Shown here one piece after another: positions 34,692 through 43,456 of a stretch of 64,000 nt of DNA. The stretch is from NCBI RefSeq assembly GCF_900168045.1, contig NZ_FUYY01000002.1, positions 1 to 64,000 on the forward strand. Reading direction: 5' to 3'. The stretch comes from Salegentibacter holothuriorum. GTDB taxonomy: Bacteria > Bacteroidota > Bacteroidia > Flavobacteriales > Flavobacteriaceae. Position 1 is the stretch's first letter; every line of letters begins with the position of its first letter. The translations under genes were made by a program, and so were the position numbers. A model generated the notes under the pieces. It did no database searches. It was not told where the DNA came from and saw nothing but the letters and a program-made list of their open reading frames with translations.

Positions 34692-35945
34692 TTACATTCC
34701 CGTTCTAATGGCTTCCACCGGATCTAATTTTGAAGCCGAAACGGCTGGAATTATTCCCGATATCAATCCAATTACTGCTGAAACTGCAGTTCCTATAAAC
34801 ATATTCCAGGGCGAAAGTACAAACTCAAAATCACCGGTAAATTGTGAGGCGGCAAGGGAAACTAACCAAACGAGTCCGAGACCAACCAAACCTCCAATTA
34901 CAGCCAGGATTATAGCTTCAAATAAAAACTGAAAAAGAATAAATTTATTTTTTGCACCAAGAGATTTTTGAATTCCAATTAAATTGGTTCGTTCTTTAAC
35001 GCTCACAAACATAATATTGGCAATTCCAAAACCGCCAACCAGTAGTGAAAATCCACTAATAATAAGCCCTATCAAGTTCAGTTGTCCGGTTATATTATCT
35101 ATAAAATCGGCAAATCCCTGAAGCTGATTTACAAAAAAGTTATTAATGTCACCCGGCTTAATTCCGCGGTAATTACGCAATTGTTGCTCTAATACAGCTA
35201 TATATTCAGCGTTATCAACATCATCTTCAGGTTTTAAGATCAACTGCGGAAAAACGCCCATATTATTATCGCCATAGACCCTTCGTGCTATATTTACGGG
35301 AAGAAAAACCTGGCCATCTCTAGAACCACCAAATAGACTGGCACCCTGTTTAGCCAACACTCCAATTACCGTGAATTTACGCCCATACATTCGCACTTCC
35401 TTACCAAGCGGATTAAAATTTCCAAAAAGATTATTGGCAATTTCGTGGCCTAAAACAATTACCGGCGAGCCACTAACCGATTCAGATTCGTTAAAAAACC
35501 GACCTTCCTCTAATTCAAGTGCTTCAATATCATAATATTCGTGGGTAACTGCACCAACGCCTACACCGGTGCTGGTAACGTCCTGATGTTTTATAGATTC
35601 ATCTGGAACTCCAATAGTAAAACTCACCGATTCAGTATTGGGAAGATTCCTTTTTAGAAATTGATATTCATCATAGGAAACATTGGGAAATTGCCGGCGT
35701 TTCCATTGCGGAACTTCGGTAGGACCAAAAGAAAAACGCATTACAATTATAGTGCTATTATCTAAGGCACTCAAACTGCCTTTGATTTCCCGCTCTAAAG
35801 AATCTACCGCGGCGAGCACTCCAATAATGGAAAAAATACCAATAGTCACACCAAGCAAAGACAAAAAAGTTCTTAGCTTGTTGTTTTTTAATGCATTGAT
35901 CGCAAAATTAAAACTCTCTTTAAGTACGCGTAAATATATTAGCAT
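34692..35945 (-). CDS. MacB/FtsX-type ABC transporter permease
   Basis: Inner-membrane permease of the MacB family, 417 residues. A start at 35945 (MLIYLRVLKESF) is preferred over one nine codons upstream, since the family begins with this amphipathic helix. One N-terminal span (about 20-43; RTFLSLLGVTIGIFSIIGVL), a large periplasmic MacB-type domain (about 45-260) and three C-terminal spans with the FtsX signature (GIANIMFVSVKERTNLIGIQKSLGA) follow, ending in KLDPVEAIR. No ATPase gene is adjacent, so its partner must be elsewhere. The substrate is unknown; the fold acts by mechanical force from cytoplasm to periplasm. Confidence 0.9.
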   Translation of the reverse strand: MLIYLRVLKESFNFAINALKNNKLRTFLSLLGVTIGIFSIIGVLAAVDSLEREIKGSLSALDNSTIIVMRFSFGPTEVPQWKRRQFPNVSYDEYQFLKRNLPNTESVSFTIGVPDESIKHQDVTSTGVGVGAVTHEYYDIEALELEEGRFFNESESVSGSPVIVLGHEIANNLFGNFNPLGKEVRMYGRKFTVIGVLAKQGASLFGGSRDGQVFLPVNIARRVYGDNNMGVFPQLILKPEDDVDNAEYIAVLEQQLRNYRGIKPGDINNFFVNQLQGFADFIDNITGQLNLIGLIISGFSLLVGGFGIANIMFVSVKERTNLIGIQKSLGAKNKFILFQFLFEAIILAVIGGLVGLGLVWLVSLAASQFTGDFEFVLSPWNMFIGTAVSAVIGLISGIIPAVSASKLDPVEAIRTGM

Positions 35946-36155
35946 AATAAATAAAGCTCGGGATATACCCACGAGTCATTGGGTTGAAAAATTAAAAAGA
36001 CTTTAATCAATTTCAGCACTTTTTAAACCTCATTTATTTAGTAAATAAAACCAGAATTTTTATGTGCTTAGTGGTATGACGCCCGGCTTTATAATTCGTT
36101 ACAAAATTTCTCGATAAATAAAAGAAATGCCTTTTATGTTTTTGGCTTAAATACT

Positions 36156-36163
36156 TACTTTTG
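36156..36163 (+). promoter_or_regulatory. -7 box ahead of purH
   Basis: TACTTTTG fits TANNTTTG exactly and lies 22 bases before the purH ATG at 36186. No TTG at the expected distance. Confidence 0.45.
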
Positions 36164-36185
36164 CCACTTTAACAAACACAACACA

Positions 36186-37718
36186 ATGAGCGACTTAAAA
36201 AAAGCAAAATCTGCTTTAATTTCTGTATTTAGCAAAGATGGCCTGGAACCTATCGTAAAAAAACTAAACGACCTGGGAATCACCATTTACTCTACCGGAG
36301 GTACTGAGAAATTCATCAAAGATCTGGGTATTGACGTAGTTCCTGTAGAAGATGTGACTTCATATCCTTCAATTTTAGGCGGACGTGTAAAAACACTACA
36401 TCCAAAAGTTTTCGGCGGTATCTTAAATCGTCAGGATAATGAAAGTGATGTAAAAGAGCTTGCTGAATACGAAATTCCGCAAATAGACATTGTAATTGTA
36501 GATCTCTATCCGTTCGAAAAAACTGTAGCTTCAGGAGCTTCTGAACAGGATATTATTGAAAAAATAGATATTGGTGGCATTTCGCTTATTCGCGCCGCCG
36601 CAAAAAACTTTAAAGATGTGCTTTGTGTTTCTTCGGTAGAAGACTATAAAAGTTTTGAAAATTTACTGGAAGAAAAAAATGGCGAAACAAGCCTAAGCGA
36701 TCGTAAACTTTTTGCAGGAAAAGCTTTTAATATTTCTTCGCATTATGATACCGCTATTTTCAACTATTTTAATGCTGAAAACGAAATTGAAGCCTATAAA
36801 GAAAGTATTCAAAATGGAAAAACGTTGCGTTACGGCGAAAACCCACATCAAAAAGGTGAGTTTTATGGTGATTTTGATGCGATGTTTGATAAACTTCACG
36901 GAAAAGAACTTTCTTACAACAATCTATTAGATGTAGATGCCGCTGTAAATCTTATTAATGAATTTAAAGGCGAAGCACCAACTTTTGCAATATTAAAACA
37001 TAATAATGCTTGTGGTTTAGCGCAACGAGACACCCTGCACCAGGCTTATGTAGATGCATTGGCGGGAGATCCGGTTTCAGCTTTTGGCGGGGTTTTAATC
37101 AGTAATGTTGAAATTGATAAAGCTACGTCTGAAGAAATTCATAAATTGTTCTGCGAAGTAGTGATAGCTCCTTCATTTTCTAAAGAGGCCGAAGAGATCC
37201 TTAAAGGAAAAAAGAACAGAATTTTATTGATCCAAAAAGAAACCGAAATTCCACAGAAACAAGTTAGAACTTGTTTAAACGGAGTATTAGTTCAGGAAAA
37301 AGATCATAAAACCGATGTTGCTGAAGATTTAAAACAAGCTACAAACAATAATCCAACAGGTGATGAGTTATCTGACCTGTTATTCGCCTCAAAGATCTGT
37401 AAGCATACAAAATCTAATACCATAGTATTGGCAAAAAACAAACAATTATGTGCCAGTGGTACCGGGCAAACTTCTCGTGTAGATGCTTTAAAGCAAAGTA
37501 TTGAGAAGGCAAGATCTTTTAATTTTGATTTAAAAGGAGCGGTAATGGCCAGTGACGCATTTTTCCCTTTTCCTGATTGTGTAGAAATTGCAGGAAACGA
37601 AGGGATTTCAGCAGTAATTCAGCCGGGCGGTTCTATAAAAGATCAGCTTAGTATAGATTATTGTAACGAAAATAATATAGCGATGGTGATGACCGGAACA
37701 CGCCATTTTAAGCATTAA
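36186..37718 (+). CDS. purH: Bifunctional AICAR formyltransferase / IMP cyclohydrolase
   Basis: Catalyses the last two steps of purine synthesis. The 510-residue product has an N-terminal IMP cyclohydrolase (MGS-like) domain (about 5-150; ALISVFSKDGL, STGGTEKFIKDLG, SYPSILGGRVKTLHPKVFGG) and a C-terminal transformylase (LRYGENPHQKGEF, LKHNNACGLA, PVSAFGGVL, GTGQTSRVDA, ASDAFFPFPD). The length is normal. It is first in a run leading to mreB, 38 bases on, with no terminator between, so it may be transcribed with the rod genes. Confidence 0.97.
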   Translation: MSDLKKAKSALISVFSKDGLEPIVKKLNDLGITIYSTGGTEKFIKDLGIDVVPVEDVTSYPSILGGRVKTLHPKVFGGILNRQDNESDVKELAEYEIPQIDIVIVDLYPFEKTVASGASEQDIIEKIDIGGISLIRAAAKNFKDVLCVSSVEDYKSFENLLEEKNGETSLSDRKLFAGKAFNISSHYDTAIFNYFNAENEIEAYKESIQNGKTLRYGENPHQKGEFYGDFDAMFDKLHGKELSYNNLLDVDAAVNLINEFKGEAPTFAILKHNNACGLAQRDTLHQAYVDALAGDPVSAFGGVLISNVEIDKATSEEIHKLFCEVVIAPSFSKEAEEILKGKKNRILLIQKETEIPQKQVRTCLNGVLVQEKDHKTDVAEDLKQATNNNPTGDELSDLLFASKICKHTKSNTIVLAKNKQLCASGTGQTSRVDALKQSIEKARSFNFDLKGAVMASDAFFPFPDCVEIAGNEGISAVIQPGGSIKDQLSIDYCNENNIAMVMTGTRHFKH

Positions 37719-37756
37719 TTTTATTACATTTACCAAACCTCAATACCAAATAAACC

Positions 37757-38785
37757 ATGGGATTTTTTGATTTTCTCATTGAAGAAATAGCAATAGATTT
37801 AGGAACTGCTAACACCCTTATTATTCATAATGATAAAGTAGTGGTAGACAGTCCCTCTATAGTTGCGCGAGACCGTACTACGGGAAAAATAACCGCAGTA
37901 GGGAAAGAAGCTGCGATGATGCAGGGAAAAACCCATGAGAATATTAAAACCATTAGGCCTTTAAAAGATGGTGTAATTGCAGATTTTGACGCGAGTGAGA
38001 AAATGCTTACCATGTTCATTAAGGAAATCCCGGCACTTAAGAAGAAAATGTTCACTCCGGCACTTAGAATGGTTATTTGCATCCCTTCAGGAATTACCGA
38101 AGTAGAAATGCGTGCGGTAAAAGAGAGTGCTGAACGTGTTAATGGGAAAGAGGTTTACCTTATTCACGAGCCTATGGCCGCTGCAATTGGTATTGGAGTA
38201 GATATTATGCAGCCTAAAGGAAATATGATTGTGGATATAGGTGGTGGTACTACTGAAATTGCAGTAATTGCACTTGGTGGAATTGTTTGTGATAAATCGG
38301 TTAAAATTGCCGGTGATGTATTTACTAATGATATTGTTTATTATATGCGTACGCAGCACAACTTATATGTTGGAGAGCGTACTGCTGAAAAAATAAAAAT
38401 CCAGATTGGTGCAGCGACTGAAGATTTAGAAGTTCCGCCAGAAGAAATGAGCGTTCAGGGACGTGACCTTTTAACAGGAAAACCCAAACAGGTAAACATT
38501 TCTTATCGGGAAATTGCCAAAGCTTTAGACAAGTCGATATTAAGGATTGAAGATGCGGTAATGGAAACTTTATCGCAAACTCCTCCTGAACTTGCTGCCG
38601 ATATTTATAATACCGGTATTTATCTTGCCGGAGGTGGCTCTATGCTAAGAGGCCTGGATAAAAGATTATCTCAAAAGACCGATCTTCCGGTTTATATTGC
38701 CGAAGATCCATTAAGAGCAGTAGTAAGAGGTACTGGAATATGCTTAAAAACCCTAAATCGCTATAAGGGAATTTTGATAAAGTAG
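37757..38785 (+). CDS. mreB: Rod-shape-determining actin homologue MreB
   Basis: Bacterial actin that directs side-wall synthesis by the elongasome. The 342-residue product has the amphipathic opening MGFFDFL, phosphate-1 motif AIDLGTANTL (Asp14), IVDIGGGTTEIAVIALGG and the adenosine motif YLAGGGSMLRGLD near residue 290. First of five rod genes (mreB-mreC-mreD-mrdA-rodA) packed on the plus strand. Confidence 0.98.
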   Translation: MGFFDFLIEEIAIDLGTANTLIIHNDKVVVDSPSIVARDRTTGKITAVGKEAAMMQGKTHENIKTIRPLKDGVIADFDASEKMLTMFIKEIPALKKKMFTPALRMVICIPSGITEVEMRAVKESAERVNGKEVYLIHEPMAAAIGIGVDIMQPKGNMIVDIGGGTTEIAVIALGGIVCDKSVKIAGDVFTNDIVYYMRTQHNLYVGERTAEKIKIQIGAATEDLEVPPEEMSVQGRDLLTGKPKQVNISYREIAKALDKSILRIEDAVMETLSQTPPELAADIYNTGIYLAGGGSMLRGLDKRLSQKTDLPVYIAEDPLRAVVRGTGICLKTLNRYKGILIK

Positions 38786-38798
38786 GAGAAGTAGTTTT

Positions 38799-39623
38799 AT
38801 GCAGCAAATTTTCAATTTTCTTATCCGGAATAAGAATAATATTCTATTCTTATTTCTGCTAGCCTTAGCTGTATTTTTCACGATTCAATCCCATTCCTTT
38901 CACAAAAGCAGTTTTATAAGCTCAGCTAATGTGGTTACAGGAGGCATCTATTCCTGGGCTAACGATTTTGATAAGTATATGCATTTAGATGAGTACAACG
39001 AGCGCCTTATGGAGGAGAATAAGCAATTGCGAAATGTACTTACTAATTTAAATGATACAATTTCTGTTGAAAATTATACAGATACCTCCAGTTTTGATGG
39101 TACTTATTATTTTAGAACCGCAAGAGTAATTAATAACAATTACGCCAAACCCAACAACTTCCTTACCCTGAACCAGGGTAAAGAAGCCGGGATAAAATCT
39201 GAATTTGGAGTAATAACCAGTAAAGGTGTAATTGGTATTATAGACAGGGTTAACAATAGGTTTTCACGTGTGATTTCCATATTAAATTCAGAGTCAAGGA
39301 TTAATGCACAACTAAGCAAAACCAATCATTTTGGGAGTTTGATTTGGAATGGAAAAGATCCAAATATTGTTCAATTGATTGATGTTCCAAGGCAGGCGCC
39401 GGTAAAAAAGGGGGATACCATTGTTACCGGAGGTAAATCATTAATTTTTCCTGAAGGAATTCCTATAGGCAGCATTGAAGATTTTAAACTTGACCAAAGC
39501 GAAAGTTACTACAACATTAATGTCATGCTCTTTAATGATATGACCAACATTGGTTACGTATATATTATTGAGAACCTGGAACGAAAAGAAATACTGGAAT
39601 TAGAGCAGGAAGATGAACAATAG
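38799..39623 (+). CDS. mreC: Rod-shape-determining protein MreC
   Basis: Bitopic scaffold of the elongasome linking MreB to PBP2. The 274-residue product has a membrane helix (about 10-27; NILFLFLLALAVFFTI), a coiled-coil helix (about 60-90; ERLMEENKQLRNVL) and a periplasmic double barrel (about 110-265) with NQGKEAGIKSEFGVIT. Starts 14 bases after mreB; its end overlaps mreD. Confidence 0.95.
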   Translation: MQQIFNFLIRNKNNILFLFLLALAVFFTIQSHSFHKSSFISSANVVTGGIYSWANDFDKYMHLDEYNERLMEENKQLRNVLTNLNDTISVENYTDTSSFDGTYYFRTARVINNNYAKPNNFLTLNQGKEAGIKSEFGVITSKGVIGIIDRVNNRFSRVISILNSESRINAQLSKTNHFGSLIWNGKDPNIVQLIDVPRQAPVKKGDTIVTGGKSLIFPEGIPIGSIEDFKLDQSESYYNINVMLFNDMTNIGYVYIIENLERKEILELEQEDEQ

Positions 39624-40119
39624 TATTCTAAAAAATATCATCAGGTTTGTGGGTTTAGTATTTATACAAGTACTTATACTTAACAATATTAATTTTTTGG
39701 GTTACATCAACCCATATCTGTATGTGTTATTTATCCTACTTTATCCTTTTAATGCTAATCAGAGTGTATTTCTAGTATTGGCTTTTTTATTAGGCTTCAG
39801 TATAGATCTTTTTGAAGATAGTGGTGGGATTCATGCAGCAGCCTGTACGGTAATTGCTTTTATTAGACCTAATTTACTCCGCTTCTCTTTTGGAATAAGC
39901 TATGATCATCAAAACTTAAGACTTTCTACAACCCCAATTGGGGCCAGGTTGAGTTATATTTTTATAAGTATTTTAATTCATCATTTTATATTATTTTTCT
40001 TGGAAATGTTCAGCTTAAACCATATAATAATAGTCCTAAAGAAAACGTTATTTTCAGGTATCTTTAGTGTTATTATGATTATACTAAGTTTAGCCGTTTT
40101 CAGCAAAAAATATAGATGA
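39613..40119 (+). CDS. mreD: Rod-shape-determining protein MreD
   Basis: Polytopic inner-membrane partner of MreC, 168 residues with about five helices (GLVFIQVLILNNINFLGYINPYLY at the start, split as two segments; FLVLAFLLGFSIDLFEDSGGIHA). The motif GFSIDLFEDSGGIHAAACT is typical of Bacteroidota MreD. It overlaps mreC by 11 bases and mrdA by four. Confidence 0.93.
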   Translation: MNNSILKNIIRFVGLVFIQVLILNNINFLGYINPYLYVLFILLYPFNANQSVFLVLAFLLGFSIDLFEDSGGIHAAACTVIAFIRPNLLRFSFGISYDHQNLRLSTTPIGARLSYIFISILIHHFILFFLEMFSLNHIIIVLKKTLFSGIFSVIMIILSLAVFSKKYR

Positions 40120-41984
40120 GAAAATTATTATTATACATTATTATCTTTACTACCGGTCTCGTATTTCTCGCCCGGCTTTTCTATCTACAGGTAATTAACG
40201 ATTCTTTCGCGGTAAGATCCCAGGATAACGCCATAGAAGTAGTTTATGATTATCCGCAACGGGGTTATATTTCAGATAGAAATGGAAAATTAATGGTTTC
40301 TAACCAGCCTTCTTATGATGTGATGGCCATTCCCAGAAACCTAAAACCTTTTGACACTACTGAATTTTGTGAAATTCTAAGTATTGAACCCGAAGAATTA
40401 GGACGCCGACTCGATAAAGCAAAAATCTATTCTCCTATTCTTCCTTCGGTAATCATCCCGCAGCTCACTAAAGCTGAATATGCCTATTTACAGGAAAAAA
40501 TGCGTAAATATGAAGGTTTTTATATTCAGAAACGTTCTTTAAGGGATTATCAGGTAGATAACAGCGCCAATGTATTGGGCTATATTGCCCAGGTAAATCA
40601 GAAAAAAGTTAATGAAGATCCTTATTACATTTCTGGTGACCTTATTGGTAGAAGCGGTGTAGAAAAAGTTTACGAAGAATTACTACGTGGCGAAAAAGGC
40701 GTAAAATACATCCAAAAAGATAGGTTTAACAGAGATATTGGGCCGTATAAAGAAGGTATTTACGATACGCTACCAACCAAAGGAAAGGATATTAGCATAA
40801 CCATAGATGCGCAACTTCAGGCCTATGGGGAGAAATTAATGAAAAATAAACGCGGTGGAATTGTAGCTATAGAACCCGGTAGTGGCGAAATTTTATCCCT
40901 GGTAACAGCACCTACTTATGATCCCGCTCTATTAGTGGGCCGAAAAAGGTCTCCTAATTACACCAGGCTTTATTATGATTCCATTGCCCAGCCACTTTAT
41001 GATCGTGGACTTTTAGCCGAATATCCTCCCGGCTCACCTTTTAAAGCTTTAACCGGTTTAATTGCGTTACAGGAAGGTGTTGTAGATATCAATGATACCT
41101 TTTCCTGTAATCATGGATATACTTATGGTAGAGGCAGAAGAATGGGTTGCCACCCACATGCAAGTCCGTTAGATTTAGTTCCGGGTATTGCAAACTCCTG
41201 TAATTCTTATTTCGCCCAGGTATATAGAAAAACCATTGAAAAATATCCCAGTCCACAAGAAGGAATGGATACCTGGAACAAGCATTTAAAAAGTTTTGGT
41301 CTTGGACAGTTTATGGGGAATGACCTCAGCACGGGAAGGCCCGGAAAAATACCTGATGCAGATTATTATAACCGAATTTACAATTACCCAACTTATAAAT
41401 GGTATGCTTCTGCCACACTTTCTAATGCTATTGGCCAGGGGGAGGTTTTAATGACACCCATTCAGCTAGCGAATATGACGGCTATTATTGCAAATCGCGG
41501 TTGGTATTACACCCCGCATATTTTAAAGAAAGTTGATGGAGAACCTATTAAGGAAGAAAAGTTTACCGTAAAGAATGAAACCACTATAGATAGAGAACAT
41601 TTTGACCCGGTAGTTGAAGGAATGCACCAGGTTTATAAAAATGGAACTGCCAGGAGTCTACAAATACCTGGTATTGAAATTGCCGGAAAAACCGGTACTG
41701 CAGAAAATTTCACAAAAATAGATGGGAAGCGCACCCAACTTACAGATCACTCCATCTTTGTGGCTTTTGCACCGGTAGACAATCCAAAAATTGCCATTGC
41801 CGTATTCGTGGAGAATGGATACTGGGGGAGTCGTTATGCCGGAAAAATTGCAAGCTTGATGGTTGAAAAATATATTAAAAGAGAAATAACCCGAACAGAT
41901 TTGGAAAAGTGGATTCTAGAACACAGCCTTGAAGAAGAATATGCAAAACCAATAAGCGGGGAACCTTTTATAATCAATCAATAA
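40116..41984 (+). CDS. mrdA: Penicillin-binding protein 2 (elongasome transpeptidase)
   Basis: Cross-links peptidoglycan during side-wall growth, paired with RodA. The 622-residue product has a membrane anchor (about 5-22), a PBP dimerisation domain (about 45-215) with DYPQRGYISDRNGK, and a transpeptidase domain with all three motifs: Ser307-Pro-Phe-Lys310 (SxxK), Ser361-Cys-Asn363 (SxN) and Lys525-Thr-Gly527 (KTG). Length is normal. It begins inside the mreD stop (ATGA) and ends one base before rodA, so translation is coupled. Confidence 0.97.
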   Translation: MRKLLLYIIIFTTGLVFLARLFYLQVINDSFAVRSQDNAIEVVYDYPQRGYISDRNGKLMVSNQPSYDVMAIPRNLKPFDTTEFCEILSIEPEELGRRLDKAKIYSPILPSVIIPQLTKAEYAYLQEKMRKYEGFYIQKRSLRDYQVDNSANVLGYIAQVNQKKVNEDPYYISGDLIGRSGVEKVYEELLRGEKGVKYIQKDRFNRDIGPYKEGIYDTLPTKGKDISITIDAQLQAYGEKLMKNKRGGIVAIEPGSGEILSLVTAPTYDPALLVGRKRSPNYTRLYYDSIAQPLYDRGLLAEYPPGSPFKALTGLIALQEGVVDINDTFSCNHGYTYGRGRRMGCHPHASPLDLVPGIANSCNSYFAQVYRKTIEKYPSPQEGMDTWNKHLKSFGLGQFMGNDLSTGRPGKIPDADYYNRIYNYPTYKWYASATLSNAIGQGEVLMTPIQLANMTAIIANRGWYYTPHILKKVDGEPIKEEKFTVKNETTIDREHFDPVVEGMHQVYKNGTARSLQIPGIEIAGKTGTAENFTKIDGKRTQLTDHSIFVAFAPVDNPKIAIAVFVENGYWGSRYAGKIASLMVEKYIKREITRTDLEKWILEHSLEEEYAKPISGEPFIINQ

Positions 41985-43235
41985 ATGGCGAAAAGCAATA
42001 CCGGATTCGATTGGATCACTATTTTAATTTATATCTTACTGGTAGGTTTTGGTTGGGTTAATATTTATTCGGCCTCATTGGGAACAAACAATCCCGTTGA
42101 TTTCCTTAATATGGATGCGCCTTATGGGCGGCAAGCGCTGTTTATATCTTTAAGTATTCTCCTAATAATTTTACTACTCTCTATAGAAGCAAAGTTTTAC
42201 CAACGCTTTTCTAGTGTTATCTACAGCATAAGCTTACTTAGTTTGGCAGGACTTTTTGTGTTTGGTAGTACCATTGCCGGCCAAACTGCCTGGTATAAAA
42301 TAGGATCTATTAGTATTCAACCCGCAGAATTTGCGAAAGCTGCAACAGCACTTGCTGTAGCTAAATATTTAAGCGGCATACAAACTAATATTAAAGATTT
42401 TAAGCACCAATTAAAGGTTTTCCTAATTATAGCATTACCAATGATTTTAGTGCTTCTACAGCCAGATGCAGGAAGTGCTATGGTTTATTTCTCCTTTGCT
42501 TTCGCACTTTATCGGGAAGGGCTGCATTTCGCTTATTTATTATTAGGCTTCTTTGCCGCTACTCTTTTTGTAGCTACACTAGCTTTTGGACCTTTATGGG
42601 TAATTGGTGGCATATTATTAATCGCCGTGTTAGTTTATCTTAAAAACTTAAAAAGAAAACCAAACCTTATTAAATATCTTTTTTTTGCAGCCGTAGCCGT
42701 AGGCTTCTCTCTTTCGGTTAATTATGTGTTTGAAAATATTTTCAAACAGCATCATAGGGATCGTTTCAATATTGTATTAGGAAAAGAAGTAGATTCCCGC
42801 GGAATTGGTTATAATACGAATCAAAGTGAAATTGCAATTGGCAGCGGCGGCTTATTTGGCAAGGGCTGGACCGAAGGAACTCAAACAAAGGGTCATTTTG
42901 TTCCAGAACAACATACAGACTATATTTTTAGTACGGTAGGAGAAGAATGGGGCTTTTTAGGCAGCACATTTATACTTATTCTTTTCGTCCTACTTATGCT
43001 GCGTCTACTCTATTTAGCAGAACGGCAACGTTCTACCTTTACCCGGGTTTATGGATATGGTGTAATTGGAATTATTTTTATGCACTTCCTGGTAAACATT
43101 GGGATGGTTATTGGCATTTTTCCTACTGTAGGTATTCCTTTACCATTCTTAAGCTACGGTGGCTCAGGCCTTTGGGCTTTTACAATCCTACTCTTTATTT
43201 TTATAAAGCTAGATTCAGAAAGGATATCTTTTTAA
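41985..43235 (+). CDS. rodA: Peptidoglycan glycosyltransferase RodA
   Basis: SEDS-family glycan polymerase of the elongasome, 416 residues with about ten membrane helices. It shows the SEDS signatures QPAEFAKAATALAVAKYLSG (about 114-133), QPDAGSAMVYFSFAFALYREG and IAIGSGGLFGKGWTEGTQ, then PEQHTDYIFSTVGEEWGFLG and the end motif LPFLSYGGSGLW. Starts directly after the mrdA stop. Last gene of the rod operon. Confidence 0.97.
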   Translation: MAKSNTGFDWITILIYILLVGFGWVNIYSASLGTNNPVDFLNMDAPYGRQALFISLSILLIILLLSIEAKFYQRFSSVIYSISLLSLAGLFVFGSTIAGQTAWYKIGSISIQPAEFAKAATALAVAKYLSGIQTNIKDFKHQLKVFLIIALPMILVLLQPDAGSAMVYFSFAFALYREGLHFAYLLLGFFAATLFVATLAFGPLWVIGGILLIAVLVYLKNLKRKPNLIKYLFFAAVAVGFSLSVNYVFENIFKQHHRDRFNIVLGKEVDSRGIGYNTNQSEIAIGSGGLFGKGWTEGTQTKGHFVPEQHTDYIFSTVGEEWGFLGSTFILILFVLLMLRLLYLAERQRSTFTRVYGYGVIGIIFMHFLVNIGMVIGIFPTVGIPLPFLSYGGSGLWAFTILLFIFIKLDSERISF

Positions 43236-43312
43236 TTGCAACGTTCTGCTAGGAGAAGCATTGCAGCGACAATTAAAATGACTAACGGGTAAATATATTT
43301 TCGTTTAAGCAT
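43232..43312 (-). CDS. Candidate 26-residue membrane protein
   Basis: A minus-strand frame from the ATG at 43312 encodes a basic start (MLKRKYIYP) followed by one hydrophobic helix (LVILIVAAMLLLA) and a short tail. A -7 box TAGATTTG lies five bases upstream of the ATG, so a leaderless messenger is possible. Its stop overlaps the rodA stop tail to tail. No family is recognised, and this may be chance in a non-coding gap. Confidence 0.35.
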   Translation of the reverse strand: MLKRKYIYPLVILIVAAMLLLAERCN

Positions 43313-43406
43313 AATGCAAATCTAAGTTTTTCAGAAACAGTTTCCTGGCTAAATTGAACAGAATTAGATCAATTTCGCTTTGATGATAAATAAGATACAA
43401 ACGCAT

Positions 43407-43437
43407 AAAAAAAGCGCCTCATTTCTGAAGCGCTTTT
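43407..43437 (-). terminator. Bidirectional terminator between rodA and prc
   Basis: Stem AAAAGCGC / GCGCTTTT with a 12-base loop, A-run on one side and T-run on the other, 20 bases past the prc stop in the minus direction. It can serve both converging units. Confidence 0.8.
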
Positions 43438-43456
43438 ATCTCTTTTAATAGAAAAA

